Of a DNA stretch of 34,582 nucleotides, positions 16,804-24,321 are shown piece by piece (positions within the stretch are counted from its first letter, which is position 1; each line of letters opens with the position of its first letter). Origin of the DNA: Candidatus Dormiibacterota bacterium (GTDB taxonomy: Bacteria > Chloroflexota > Dormibacteria > Dormibacterales > Dormibacteraceae); assembly GCA_955652835.1 (NCBI GenBank), contig CATPBO010000007.1, forward strand, positions 1 through 34,582, in the 5' to 3' direction. Both the position numbers and the translations under genes were made by a program. The notes under the pieces are model-generated. The model ran no database searches and had not been told where the DNA came from. It worked only from the letters and a program-made list of their open reading frames with translations.

Positions 16804-18012
16804 CTAGCTCAGGCGCGCTGCCCGCAGCGCGAGATAGCGCTGCTCGGGGAGGCTCGCAGTCATCCTCGCCGCGCGCTGGTAGGACGCCCGAGCCCCGGCC
16901 AAATCCCCCGCGAGCTCGAGTAGGTGCCCTCGCACGGCCTCGAGGCGGTGGGTGTGGGCCATGCGTTCGTCGGTATCGAGGGTCCCCAGCACGGCCAGAC
17001 CGGCGCGCGGCCCGTGGACCATGGCGACTGCAACCGCCCGGTTGAGCGTGACAACCGGACCTGGCAACACCTGTTCGAGCACCTCGTACAACGCCAGGAT
17101 CTGCGGCCAGTCTGTTTCCTTGGCGCTCGGCGCTTCGTCGTGTACCGCCGCAATCGCCGCCTGCAGCTGGTACGGACCAATCGGCGCCTTGCCGAGGGTT
17201 CGGGTGAGAAGTGCCACGCCTTCGTCGATCTGGGAGGTATTCCAGAGAGCGCGCCGCTGTTCGTCGAGTGGAACGATCGAGCCGTCCTCCTCGGTTCGTG
17301 CGGCTCGCCGCGCATCGGTCAGCACCATGAGCGCGAGGAGACCGGCGACCTCGCCTTCTTCCGGCATGAGGGTGTGGAGCATGCGCGCCAGGCGGATGGC
17401 CTCGGTGGTCAGGTCGGCGCGGTTCAATGCCGCCCCGAAACTCGCTGTGTACCCCTCGTTGAAGATGAGATAGAGCACCTGCAGCACCACGCGTAGTCGG
17501 TCGGCCCGCTCCGGCTCCGGCGGGAGCTCGAATCGCATGCCCGTGTCCCTGATGCGCTCCTTGGCTCGGCTGATGCGCTGCGCCATGGTGGTTTCAGGAA
17601 CGAGGAAGGCCTTGGCGATCTCGGCAGTGGTCAATCCGCCGACCGCTCGCAGAGTGAGTGCGAGCTGCGAAGGCGCGGACAGCGACGGATGGCAGCAGAG
17701 GAACAGGACGGCGAGCGTGTCGTCATGGTTTGAAGGCTCACCCTGGACTGCCATCGCCAGCGCCGCGGTTTCCTCTCGCTTCCTGCGGGCGCTCTCACTG
17801 CGCCACTCGTCGAACAGGCGTCGGGTCGCGACGGTCAGAAGCCACGAGCTCGGGTTGTCAGGGACCCCCTCCTCCGGCCACTGCCGCGCCGCTGCCAGCA
17901 GCGCCTCCTGCACTGCGTCCTCGCACGCGTCGAACTGCCCGTGCCTTCGCACAAGATTGCCGAGGACCTGCGGCGCAAGCTCGCGCAGCAGGTCCTCGAT
18001 TCGGTCTTGCAA
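16804..18012 (-). CDS. ECF42-type RNA polymerase sigma factor with C-terminal extension
   Basis: The 402-residue protein has ECF sigma region 2 (FDACEDAVQEALLAAARQWP, then PSSWLLTVATRRLFDEWR), region 4 (LTTAEIAKAFLVPETTMAQRISRAKERI) and a 230-residue extension with YLIFNEGYTASFGAAL, EAIRLARMLHTLMPEE, GPYQLQAAIAAVHDEA and VVTLNRAVAVA, which are hallmarks of the ECF42 group (DUF6596/TPR-like extension). The group has no classical anti-sigma factor; the extension is needed for activity. The TTG start lies 2 nt after the DGPF gene stop, so it is co-transcribed and probably translationally coupled. An ECF42-type promoter precedes the pair, consistent with autoregulation. Confidence 0.93.
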   Translation of the reverse strand: MQDRIEDLLRELAPQVLGNLVRRHGQFDACEDAVQEALLAAARQWPEEGVPDNPSSWLLTVATRRLFDEWRSESARRKREETAALAMAVQGEPSNHDDTLAVLFLCCHPSLSAPSQLALTLRAVGGLTTAEIAKAFLVPETTMAQRISRAKERIRDTGMRFELPPEPERADRLRVVLQVLYLIFNEGYTASFGAALNRADLTTEAIRLARMLHTLMPEEGEVAGLLALMVLTDARRAARTEEDGSIVPLDEQRRALWNTSQIDEGVALLTRTLGKAPIGPYQLQAAIAAVHDEAPSAKETDWPQILALYEVLEQVLPGPVVTLNRAVAVAMVHGPRAGLAVLGTLDTDERMAHTHRLEAVRGHLLELAGDLAGARASYQRAARMTASLPEQRYLALRAARLS

Positions 18013-18014
18013 CC

Positions 18015-18377
18015 TCAGAACTCAGGCGGCGCGTCCATCACCCGGCGCACCTCGATCGGCACCTTGACGAACGCGACGATGCGCGATGCGATCTCGATCG
18101 CGCGCGCCTCGTTCTCGACATCGACGATCCAGTAGCCAACGAGCGATTCCTTCGCCTCCGCAAACGGTCCATCGGTCGCGACCGGCATGCCTTTCTCGAA
18201 GCGAACGGTCTTGGCCTGGCTGCCATCTGCAAGCCCTTCGGCACTGACGAGCTCGCCAGACTTCTTCAGGTCCTCGTCCAGCTTCTGCATGAACTGGATC
18301 ATCTCGAGCATCCACTCCTTGCCCATGGCTTCCAGCCCAGCTTCGGCGGACCCGAACGTCATGATCATGTACTTCAT
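18015..18377 (-). CDS. DGPF (YCII-related) protein, partner of the ECF42 sigma factor
   Basis: From the ATG at 18377 (MKYMIMTFGS) the 120-residue product has the YCII-like ferredoxin-type fold with the diagnostic TDGPFAEAKESLVGYWIVDV motif. The ORF-track start 14 codons upstream lacks support, whereas AGGAGA stands 7 nt before 18377. DGPF proteins are co-conserved with ECF42 sigma factors and co-transcribed with them. Their biochemical role is not settled; a sensory or small-molecule role is suspected. Confidence 0.93.
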   Translation of the reverse strand: MKYMIMTFGSAEAGLEAMGKEWMLEMIQFMQKLDEDLKKSGELVSAEGLADGSQAKTVRFEKGMPVATDGPFAEAKESLVGYWIVDVENEARAIEIASRIVAFVKVPIEVRRVMDAPPEF

Positions 18378-18424
18378 CGAGGTTCTCCTATTATTCGGCG
18401 CCTGAAGGGGCGCCTTCACAACTC

Positions 18425-18452
18425 GGTCGGAGCCGGCGCCTGGTTCTCGACA
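18425..18452 (-). promoter_or_regulatory. Putative ECF42-dependent promoter of the DGPF-sigma operon
   Basis: Reading the minus strand, TGTCGA (18452-18447) is followed by a 17-nt spacer and CGACC (18429-18425). The published ECF42 target motif, as I recall it, is TGTCGA in the -35 region and CG(A/T)C in the -10 region. Transcription would start near 18418, about 40 nt upstream of the DGPF ATG, giving a normal leader with the ribosome binding site. Confidence 0.7.
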
Positions 18453-18536
18453 TCTGGTGAAAAGAACCGTAGCCGCCCTTGCACCGGTCGTGACCCTTCT
18501 TCGCAGTCTTATCCCAGAGGACTTTTTGGGTGACGT

Positions 18537-18566
18537 GCGAAAGGCGCGCGAAAGGCGCGCGAAAGG
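18537..18566 (+). repeat. Short tandem repeat, 11-bp unit
   Basis: GCGAAAGGCGC occurs twice in tandem, followed by a partial third copy GCGAAAGG. The last copy runs into GGAGATTG before an ATG that opens only a four-codon frame, so it is probably not a ribosome binding site of a real gene. Confidence 0.8.
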
Positions 18567-18739
18567 AGATTGATGGCGCGTCTATGAAACCCATCCCGTT
18601 TATCCGGGCTCGAAGGTTCGACTCGACGGCCGGCGACTGCGCCTTTCGGGAGAGCTGGCGTCGGAGGAGGACCGCAGCGTATTCCTGCCGCTCATGCATG
18701 ACGACAACGCCGCGAGCGGGGCTTTACCCCCCTCAAATG

Positions 18740-18775
18740 GTGGAAAGCCCGGCCCTTGCAGGCCAGGCTTCCCAC
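18740..18775 (+). other. Long stem-loop in non-coding DNA
   Basis: The arms GTGGAAAGCCCGGCC and GGCCAGGCTTCCCAC can pair at 13 of 15 positions (A-C and C-A mismatches) around the loop CTTGCA. No T tract follows in either direction. It could be a terminator-like element, a structured RNA or the trace of a small repeat element. Confidence 0.6.
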
Positions 18776-18999
18776 TAGAGTCAACGCCCTCGGCTGCCTG
18801 ACTACCCGTCGATGGCCGAGCCCTCTGGCCGGGTCGCAGACTGCCGCTGCCCCAGCGTGCCTGCCGGGGAGGAATGGCCGTTCGGCTGCAGGGCCGCCGA
18901 GATGCGGCAAACCACCTACGCCTGCTCCGGGACATGCACGGAAAAACTCCGACATCAACTAGGCCCCGACGCCCCTGGACCGTCTACCCTTTCGGGACC

Positions 19000-19476
19000 G
19001 TGGCCATCCGCAGCGAGCTAAGCGGGTTCAGCAGCGCCCAGGCGAGGCATGCTCTGGCGGGCCTGCCGCGGTGCGACTACGAGGTCGTGATCAAGCCTCT
19101 GCGCTACCGGCGGTTCCCCCATCTGGCGGCTCTCTGCGAGTTCGAAGACCGCCGGATCTTGCTGCAGGTGCCGATCCCGTTCCACGCCTTCAAGGAGCCG
19201 GTCATCTTCGCCGCCCACCGAAAGCGCGGGCAGGGTATGCGCTTTGCCTGGGTGTCGGAGACGGTTCACTTTCGGGGGCGCCGCGACGTGCTCCGATTCC
19301 TGTACTGCCACGAGTGGATGCACTGGTACCTGCACGAGGTGCTTGGCAAGCCCTCTGCCGCCGAGACGGCGTGTGATCGTTTCGCCCTGCGGAACTTCCG
19401 GCGCCGAGTCGTCACCAGCGATGACGCGGACGAAGCGCTGGTTCGCAGGACCAGGCTCCTGGTCGCGCGAGGCTAG
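19000..19476 (+). CDS. HExxH protein, ImmA/IrrE-like or related zinc peptidase
   Basis: From the GTG at 19000 the product is 158 residues. It contains HEWMH at 104-108 and, 13 residues on, AETACDRFALRNF, which fits the gluzincin arrangement in ImmA/IrrE-like domains (HExxH, then E-x-x-A-x-x-F-A) with Glu122 as third metal ligand. The N-terminal half (FEDRRILLQVPIPFHAFKEP) looks beta-rich. The longer ORF-track start at 18874 adds a basic, low-quality segment. No signal peptide, no HTH gene alongside and no ribosome binding site are visible. SprT-like is an alternative family call. Confidence 0.65.
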   Translation: MAIRSELSGFSSAQARHALAGLPRCDYEVVIKPLRYRRFPHLAALCEFEDRRILLQVPIPFHAFKEPVIFAAHRKRGQGMRFAWVSETVHFRGRRDVLRFLYCHEWMHWYLHEVLGKPSAAETACDRFALRNFRRRVVTSDDADEALVRRTRLLVARG

Positions 19477-19482
19477 CGCGTT

Positions 19483-19857
19483 TTAACCAAACGCCTCTTT
19501 TGGCTTTCGTAACAACAGCAGGAGCGCGACGGGCAGCGCGACATTCGTCATCAATGCGACCGGGCCGTGGTTGGCGCCGATCGGCAGCACCAGCAGCAGG
19601 AGCGAGCCGACCAGGCAGGTGATCTCTAGCCCCATGACCCAGCGTCGCGCCCGGCGGCGACGCCACAGGACTCCAATCGCCAGCAGGCACGTTGCAAGCG
19701 CCAGTAGGAGCGAAGCCATGCCTAGGCCGAGCATGAAGACTTCTCCTGCCAAGGCAAACGGTATCGCGGAAAGCCCGGCGATCACCCACAACATCGCCTG
19801 CATGGAAAGCAGGACAAAAGCGGCCTCCGGCCGGCTTGAGGTTCTAGCTTCGATCAA
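19483..19857 (-). CDS. Small four-helix membrane protein
   Basis: The 124-residue protein has four hydrophobic segments (VLLSMQAMLWVIAGLSAIPF, MLGLGMASLLLALATCLLAI, WVMGLEITCLVGSLLLLVL, LMTNVALPVALLLLL) with an Arg-rich loop RRRRARRW that by the positive-inside rule faces the cytoplasm. No family is recognised. The TTG start overlaps the end of the upstream membrane protein gene by 14 nt, so it is probably the last gene of the two-component operon. An internal ATG at 19803 is an alternative start but would cut the first helix. Confidence 0.7.
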   Translation of the reverse strand: MIEARTSSRPEAAFVLLSMQAMLWVIAGLSAIPFALAGEVFMLGLGMASLLLALATCLLAIGVLWRRRRARRWVMGLEITCLVGSLLLLVLPIGANHGPVALMTNVALPVALLLLLRKPKEAFG

Positions 19858-20926
19858 TTCTCTTCACCACCGAGTCGTCGATGTCGACCGCGAACGGTCC
19901 GCCCTTAGGGTTGTCGACGATCCATACGTGGAGCATCGGCGAGGCGCTGATGTCGATGGCTCCCAACGGACAGGTGGCCAACGGCGTCATGAAGCTGAAC
20001 TCAAGCCCGAATGGCGTGAAGCAGATGTTCTCGTGCTGATGCCACGCGGTTAGCGGACCACCCGGGTCGGGACCGAACTGGCCGAGGTGCTTCATCTGGA
20101 ACATCGCGCCAAGCAGCACCGGCCCATGCTTTGTGTTGGCGTAAACGAGGCCCTGTGGACGATGCGGGTCCATCACGTAGCCGGCATCCACATAGCTCTG
20201 GTTCATCCAGTGGGTCGATCCAAGGTTGGCCCCACCGCCGGGTCGGTAACCCGCAGCCCAAGCCAGGTGCCAATCCTGGTAAGGCAGGATCGCAGCCTTG
20301 GTGTGTGCGTAGAGCTGGGCCGCGGCCGCGACCTGCTCCGGCGTCGCGACCTCATTGGTCGACTGGAGAAGAGCACCCGCATGCGCGTGCTGGGCGTCGG
20401 GACGGGCAAGCGCCACGATCCAGACGGTCGAGGTGGTGATCAGAGTCAACACAGGGATAGCGACGCCGAGGGAAGCCCAGCGCCAGGCTCGGCGCGGCCG
20501 TCCGGCCTCTCCTGGAGCCGGCACCAGGACCAGCCCGAGTGCGGTCAGCTCGAGAAGATTGGTCGCCAGCGCCACCTGGTCCGGGGAGTCGAAACCAAGC
20601 GCTATGTACCCGAGGTAGCCGAGCAGCGTCGCGATCAGGAGCGAGGCTGAAGCCAGGCGCCACCAGCGCCAGGTGAAAACGAAGGACATCACCATGTAGC
20701 CGGTCCCGTTCATCAGGAACAGGAGCGCCGTCACCGGTTCTTGGAGATGGCTGGAGATGAGTCCGAGGTGAATCGCGCCTGCCATCGCCATCAGGAGTGA
20801 CGCTCCAAGCACGGTCCCGGGCACGCGGCGACGAGCAGGCCTGAGCCTGATCGCGATCAGCGCGAAGGGCAGCGCGAGAAGGCCGGCGTAGAGACCGATG
20901 GCGTGATCTGGGGCGATGTCGAACAT
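19844..20926 (-). CDS. Membrane protein with His-rich C-terminal domain, family unknown
   Basis: From the ATG at 20926 the product is about 360 residues; the ORF-track start lies deep inside the kinase gene and its first 84 residues are a shadow. Six hydrophobic helices fill the first 190 residues (AIGLYAGLLALPFALIAIRL to VAIPVLTLITTSTVWIVALA). The rest is a soluble domain with many His/Trp: YQDWHLAWAAGYRPGGG, STHWMNQSYVDAGYVMD, LTAWHQHENICF and SPMLHVWIVDN. The fixed His, Cys and Asp residues suggest metal or haem binding. Position after the OmpR/kinase pair suggests it is either sensed or controlled by them. Confidence 0.75.
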   Translation of the reverse strand: MFDIAPDHAIGLYAGLLALPFALIAIRLRPARRRVPGTVLGASLLMAMAGAIHLGLISSHLQEPVTALLFLMNGTGYMVMSFVFTWRWWRLASASLLIATLLGYLGYIALGFDSPDQVALATNLLELTALGLVLVPAPGEAGRPRRAWRWASLGVAIPVLTLITTSTVWIVALARPDAQHAHAGALLQSTNEVATPEQVAAAAQLYAHTKAAILPYQDWHLAWAAGYRPGGGANLGSTHWMNQSYVDAGYVMDPHRPQGLVYANTKHGPVLLGAMFQMKHLGQFGPDPGGPLTAWHQHENICFTPFGLEFSFMTPLATCPLGAIDISASPMLHVWIVDNPKGGPFAVDIDDSVVKRIDRS

Positions 20927-20948
20927 GTCATGAGCGTCGCTGCCGACG

Positions 20949-22313
20949 CTAAGAGCGACGTAAGAAATCGTCGCTTGCGTGCAGGGGCAGGTCCACGTAC
21001 ATCGCCGCCCCGCCGCCAGGTCCCTCGCCGGCGAGTATCCGGCCCTGATGCTGCTCGACGATCCACCGCGCGATCGACAAGCCGAGCCCGGCGCCATGGC
21101 CTGTACGAGCACGGTCGGAGCGGTAGAAACGCTGGAACACGCGCTCGCGCTCGTCCGGCGCGATGCCAGGCCCGTCATCAGCGACCGTCAAGCGGGCCCA
21201 ATCCCCCTCGCTGACAAGCGTCATCGAAACGTGCGATCGCGCGTAGCGGCTTGCGTTGTCGAGCAGGATCCAGATCAGCTGCCGGATCGCATCTTCGTCG
21301 CCGGCGATCGTGGCATCAGCAACGGCGCATTCCAGCTTGCGATCGGGATGCGCAGTCCCGGCCTGGCGGCAGACCTCGTTGACCACCGGCCCCAGCTCGA
21401 TACGGGCGAGCTCGAGCTTCATGCCGGAGTCGGCCTTCGCGAGTGTGAGCATGCGATCGACCAGCCGCGTCATTCGTGCGGTCTCGGCGGCTATGTCCGC
21501 GGCCGCGTCGCGCCGCACCTCATCGGAGACCGCCGGCCCGCGCGCGAGGAGCCCCGCGTTGCCCTGGATCGTGGTCAGCGGAGTGCGCAGCTCGTGGGAG
21601 GCGTCCGCGACGAATCGGCGCTGCGACTCGTACGAGTCCTGGAGCTGTTCGAGCATGCGGTTGAAGCTCGTCGAAAGCAAGGCGACCTCGTCGCGGCTGC
21701 GACGCTTTGGGAGCCGGCGGCCGAAGTCTCGCGCGCGCCCGATCTCGTCTGCGGCGCCGGCGACATCCTTCAATGGCTTCAGCGCGCGGCCGGCGACAAG
21801 CCACGAGGCGACCAGCGCCGCGATCAACGTCGGAACGCCCGAGATGATCAGGAACCCGAGCACACCCGAGAGGTTCGACTGCGGGACGCGGGTCGACTGT
21901 CCGGCGACGACAAAGCCACCGGTGAACGGCAGCGCGTAGAGCCGAAAGCCGCCCTCCGTATCGAACGCGCCGCCGGCGATCTGCGCCGCGTCCTGGCGCA
22001 GCCGTGGCCCGATCGCCGGAGGCACGCCGTTCAGGTCGCCGGTTGAGTAGACGACTGACCAGTTCTGATCGAGCACCTCGACGAAGATCTCCGTGCTCGT
22101 CCGGAGGTCCACCGGCGCGACCGGCGGCCGAGGCGCCAGGTCTGAAGCGCGGTTCAGCGCCCCAACTGCTTCACGCGCGCGACCGCGAACTGCCACGTCC
22201 TGGTTTGTAGTCACGCCCCGCGCGAGGAGCCCGTAGAGAAGCGCTCCGAACAGGACCAGCGTCAGCGCGACCACTGCCGTGCCGAACAGCGCCAGGCGCA
22301 GCCTTAGAGACAC
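20949..22313 (-). CDS. Sensor histidine kinase of a two-component system
   Basis: The 454-residue kinase has a first helix (residues 8-30), an extracytoplasmic sensor domain to about 148, a second helix (150-175), HAMP linker, dimerisation domain with phospho-acceptor His240 in FVADASHELRTPL, and ATPase domain with LLDNASRYA (N box), VADDGPGI (G1) and GAGLGLSIARWIVEQH (G2). The layout is that of MprB/TcrY-like kinases. It overlaps the regulator gene by 1 nt and is translated from the same message. The signal cannot be deduced. Confidence 0.95.
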   Translation of the reverse strand: MSLRLRLALFGTAVVALTLVLFGALLYGLLARGVTTNQDVAVRGRAREAVGALNRASDLAPRPPVAPVDLRTSTEIFVEVLDQNWSVVYSTGDLNGVPPAIGPRLRQDAAQIAGGAFDTEGGFRLYALPFTGGFVVAGQSTRVPQSNLSGVLGFLIISGVPTLIAALVASWLVAGRALKPLKDVAGAADEIGRARDFGRRLPKRRSRDEVALLSTSFNRMLEQLQDSYESQRRFVADASHELRTPLTTIQGNAGLLARGPAVSDEVRRDAAADIAAETARMTRLVDRMLTLAKADSGMKLELARIELGPVVNEVCRQAGTAHPDRKLECAVADATIAGDEDAIRQLIWILLDNASRYARSHVSMTLVSEGDWARLTVADDGPGIAPDERERVFQRFYRSDRARTGHGAGLGLSIARWIVEQHQGRILAGEGPGGGAAMYVDLPLHASDDFLRRS

Positions 22314-22978
22314 TATTGCCGGAGCGCGTAGCCGGCGCCTCGGACCGTGTGCAGGAGACGCGGCTCACCGCCTTCTTCGAGCTTCTGCCTCAGATATCCG
22401 ATGTACACAGCGACGACGTTGTCGCTTTCCGGCTCACCCTTCCAGACCGCCTCCAGAAGCTGCTCACGCGTCAGGACCTGGCGAGGATGTCGCATGAAAT
22501 GCTGAAGCAGGTCGAACTCTGTCGCCGTGAGACTTATGGACCGCTTGCCGCGCCAGGCGCCCCGGCTTGGCGGCTCCAACAGCAGGTCGGCGAAACGAAG
22601 GTGGTCGTGGGGGCCGGCTCGCCGCAGCAGGGCGCGGACTCGCGCGAGGAACTCCTCATAGGCGAAGGGCTTGACCAGGTAGTCATCGGCTCCGGCGTCA
22701 AGGCCGCGAACGCGTTCGTCCGTGCCGCCGAGAGCGGTGAGCAGAAGGATTGGCACCTGTGCAGTCGCACGCAGCCGGCGGCAGACGCTGACACCGTCCA
22801 GGCTGGGCAGCATGATGTCGAGCACGACAAGGTCGAAAGGCTGGTCGCGAGCCCGGCGCAGCGCCTCCAGGCCATCTCCCACGAGCTCGACATGGTGACC
22901 TTCGGCAGCGAGGACGCGCTCCAGCGTCGAAGCCAAGCGCAAATCGTCCTCAACCACCAGGATCCGGGAGCTCTTCAT
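22313..22978 (-). CDS. OmpR/PhoB-family response regulator
   Basis: A 221-residue regulator with receiver-domain acidic pair VVEDD (9-12), phospho-acceptor Asp54 in VVLDIMLPS, switch Thr81 and Lys103 in DDYLVKPF, then a winged-helix domain with SLTATEFDLLQHFMRHPRQVLTREQLL and VYIGYLRQKL. It is the first gene of the operon with the kinase and two membrane proteins. Upstream on the minus strand, TTATATAT lies 9 nt before the ATG and there is no ribosome binding site, so the message may have an extremely short leader. Confidence 0.96.
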   Translation of the reverse strand: MKSSRILVVEDDLRLASTLERVLAAEGHHVELVGDGLEALRRARDQPFDLVVLDIMLPSLDGVSVCRRLRATAQVPILLLTALGGTDERVRGLDAGADDYLVKPFAYEEFLARVRALLRRAGPHDHLRFADLLLEPPSRGAWRGKRSISLTATEFDLLQHFMRHPRQVLTREQLLEAVWKGEPESDNVVAVYIGYLRQKLEEGGEPRLLHTVRGAGYALRQ

Positions 22979-23021
22979 TGGAGCGATATATAAGCGCTAA
23001 GTGAGGATTCGATAAGAGAGC

Positions 23022-23048
23022 TGTCGATTTAAGCCGCCGCCAATCGTC
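23022..23048 (+). promoter_or_regulatory. Putative ECF42-dependent promoter of the second YCII-like gene
   Basis: TGTCGA (23022-23027), a 17-nt spacer and CGTC (23045-23048) match the ECF42 target pattern with the same spacing as the promoter at the ECF42 operon. Transcription would begin about 23054-23056, which makes the GTG at 23051 unusable as a start codon and points to a downstream start. Confidence 0.65.
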
Positions 23049-23098
23049 GTGTGGATGAGACCGCGACCGTGGGTCATCACCAAGTGGGAGAAACGAAG

Positions 23099-23419
23099 CT
23101 GGCGAATTTTGTTCTGGTGTACTCAGGCGGAAGCGCCGGCGCGACGGAAGCCGAGCGAGGCAAGGTCATGGAGGCGTGGGGCGGGTGGTTCGGCAAGCTC
23201 GGAGACAAAGTCGTCGACGCGGGCAACCCATTCGGCGAACACGCCAAGAACATATCGAACGGTGGAGCTGTTCACGATGGAGCGATCGGTACGCCGGCCA
23301 CTGGCTACTCGATCATCAAGGCGGATTCGCTCAACGCGGCGGTCGACCTCGCCAAGGGGTGCCCGGTGTTGACGTCCGGCGGCAAGATCACGGTCTACGA
23401 AGTCACGCCGGCGATGTAG
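23099..23419 (+). CDS. YCII-related (DGPF-like fold) protein
   Basis: The product (LANFVLVYSGGSAG onward, about 106 residues) is a YCII-like protein with VVDAGNPFGEHAKNI and TGYSIIKADSLNAAVDLAKG, a pattern I recall from a conserved family beginning K/A-NFVLVY. Homologues start right at this point. The best start is the CTG at 23099, because GGGAG lies 8 nt upstream and the predicted promoter starts transcription after the GTG used by the ORF track; GTG at 23069 or 23084 are alternatives. A GC-rich hairpin follows the stop. It is probably another member of the ECF42 regulon. Confidence 0.75.
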   Translation: MANFVLVYSGGSAGATEAERGKVMEAWGGWFGKLGDKVVDAGNPFGEHAKNISNGGAVHDGAIGTPATGYSIIKADSLNAAVDLAKGCPVLTSGGKITVYEVTPAM

Positions 23420-23424
23420 CGGTC

Positions 23425-23444
23425 GGAGGGGGCATCCCCCCTCC
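23425..23444. terminator. Bidirectional GC-rich hairpin between convergent genes
   Basis: GGAGGGGG and CCCCCTCC form a perfect 8-bp stem with loop CATC in the 26-nt gap between the convergent YCII-like and transglutaminase genes. It lacks T tracts, but position and strength fit a shared terminator. Confidence 0.65.
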
Positions 23445-23445
23445 A

Positions 23446-24321
23446 CTAGCCGGCGTAATCCAGGTTGATCAGAGTCACGCGCTTGCTGGTGAAGAGGCGA
23501 CCCCTCGCCGACGAGAGATACGTTCCCGAGGTCGGCGCCACATCTGAGTAATCGCCACCGACCGCGATCGTCACGTAACCCAGCCCGCCTCGGCTCGCGT
23601 GTGTCGGGTCAAAGGTCGAGGCGATCGCGTCACCGGTGCCGTCCTTGGTCGGCAGCACGACCTCCACCCATGCGTGCGAGCCACCCTGTCCGAGCAGGTG
23701 GCCGGACACGTAGCGCGACGGAAGCCCGCATGCTCGGCATGCCGCGAGCATCACATGCGCGTAGTCCTGGCAGACGCCCGACCCGATCTCGAGCGCTTCA
23801 GCCGCGGTGGTCCGCACGCCTGTCACTCCATGCTGGTACGTCATGGACTGATACACCCAGTCATTGATGCTGTCCGCGAGCGGCAGCCCCCACTCAGCCG
23901 AGTCCGCCAGGGCTTTGGCCGCCTCCCGGATGCGCTCGTCGGCGTCCGTCAGCTGCGATGGTTCCAGGAGATAGCCGTCCGCGAGCCATCCGTCCGCAAG
24001 CCGGTTGGGCTGGGCCGCGTGCCGCTCGACCGAGACCTCGGCAACGAACTCGATCCCCTCGGAGACTCGAGGAGCGAAGGCGTCAACGACCACGTTGCCG
24101 AACCGATCGGTCCGATTCTCGAAACGAACGCCGTCCCTATCGACAGACAGCTGATGGCGGAGCCGGCGCTGATCGCCAAACCGTTCGGGCGGGATCACGA
24201 CGAGGCGATGATTGAGCTCGCGGATCGGCTCCGGGTATTCGTACCGGAAGCTCTGCCGGAGCAGATAAGACACGCGACGTGCCGCGGCCCAGTCGACGGA
24301 GATCGGCTCGATCGGCATCAC
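23446..24321 (-). CDS. Transglutaminase-like protein A (catalytic triad intact)
   Basis: The 291-residue protein has the bacterial transglutaminase N-terminal beta domain (VSYLLRQSFRYEYPEPIRE to DRFGNVVVDAF) and a papain-like core with Cys184 in GSGVCQDYAHVM, His216 in GGSHAWVEV and Asp238 in STFDPTH, followed by IAVGGDYSDVAP. Members are cytosolic and are thought to cleave or transfer gamma-glutamyl or peptide bonds in the ATP-grasp/Alpha-E system. GTG or the next ATG is the start; both overlap the upstream transglutaminase stop, so the two minus-strand genes are coupled. Confidence 0.93.
   Translation of the reverse strand: MMPIEPISVDWAAARRVSYLLRQSFRYEYPEPIRELNHRLVVIPPERFGDQRRLRHQLSVDRDGVRFENRTDRFGNVVVDAFAPRVSEGIEFVAEVSVERHAAQPNRLADGWLADGYLLEPSQLTDADERIREAAKALADSAEWGLPLADSINDWVYQSMTYQHGVTGVRTTAAEALEIGSGVCQDYAHVMLAACRACGLPSRYVSGHLLGQGGSHAWVEVVLPTKDGTGDAIASTFDPTHASRGGLGYVTIAVGGDYSDVAPTSGTYLSSARGRLFTSKRVTLINLDYAG

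Larger units (their letters stand above)
18453..18999. other. Long stretch without a convincing gene
   Basis: All short frames here look like shadows. One frame (18574-18800) reads protein-like in part (VRLDGRRLRLSGELASEED) but has no usable start codon and ends in a stop, so it may be a gene remnant. The stretch also contains an 11-bp tandem repeat and a 15-bp imperfect stem-loop, listed separately. Confidence 0.5.

Noticed and set aside
18610-18630. T-arm-like GGTTCGACTC suggesting a tRNA
   Set aside because: The flanking 5-bp stem does not pair and no acceptor, D or anticodon arms can be drawn around it.
18574-18800. Frame with LDGRRLRLSGELASEED as a separate gene
   Set aside because: It has no ATG, GTG or TTG start before the protein-like part and directly follows a stop codon; at most a remnant.
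20949-21178. N-terminal 84 residues of the ORF-track frame at 19844-21178
   Set aside because: They overlap the kinase C-terminal domain on the same strand, are Ser/Arg-rich and lack membrane segments; the true start is the ATG at 20926.
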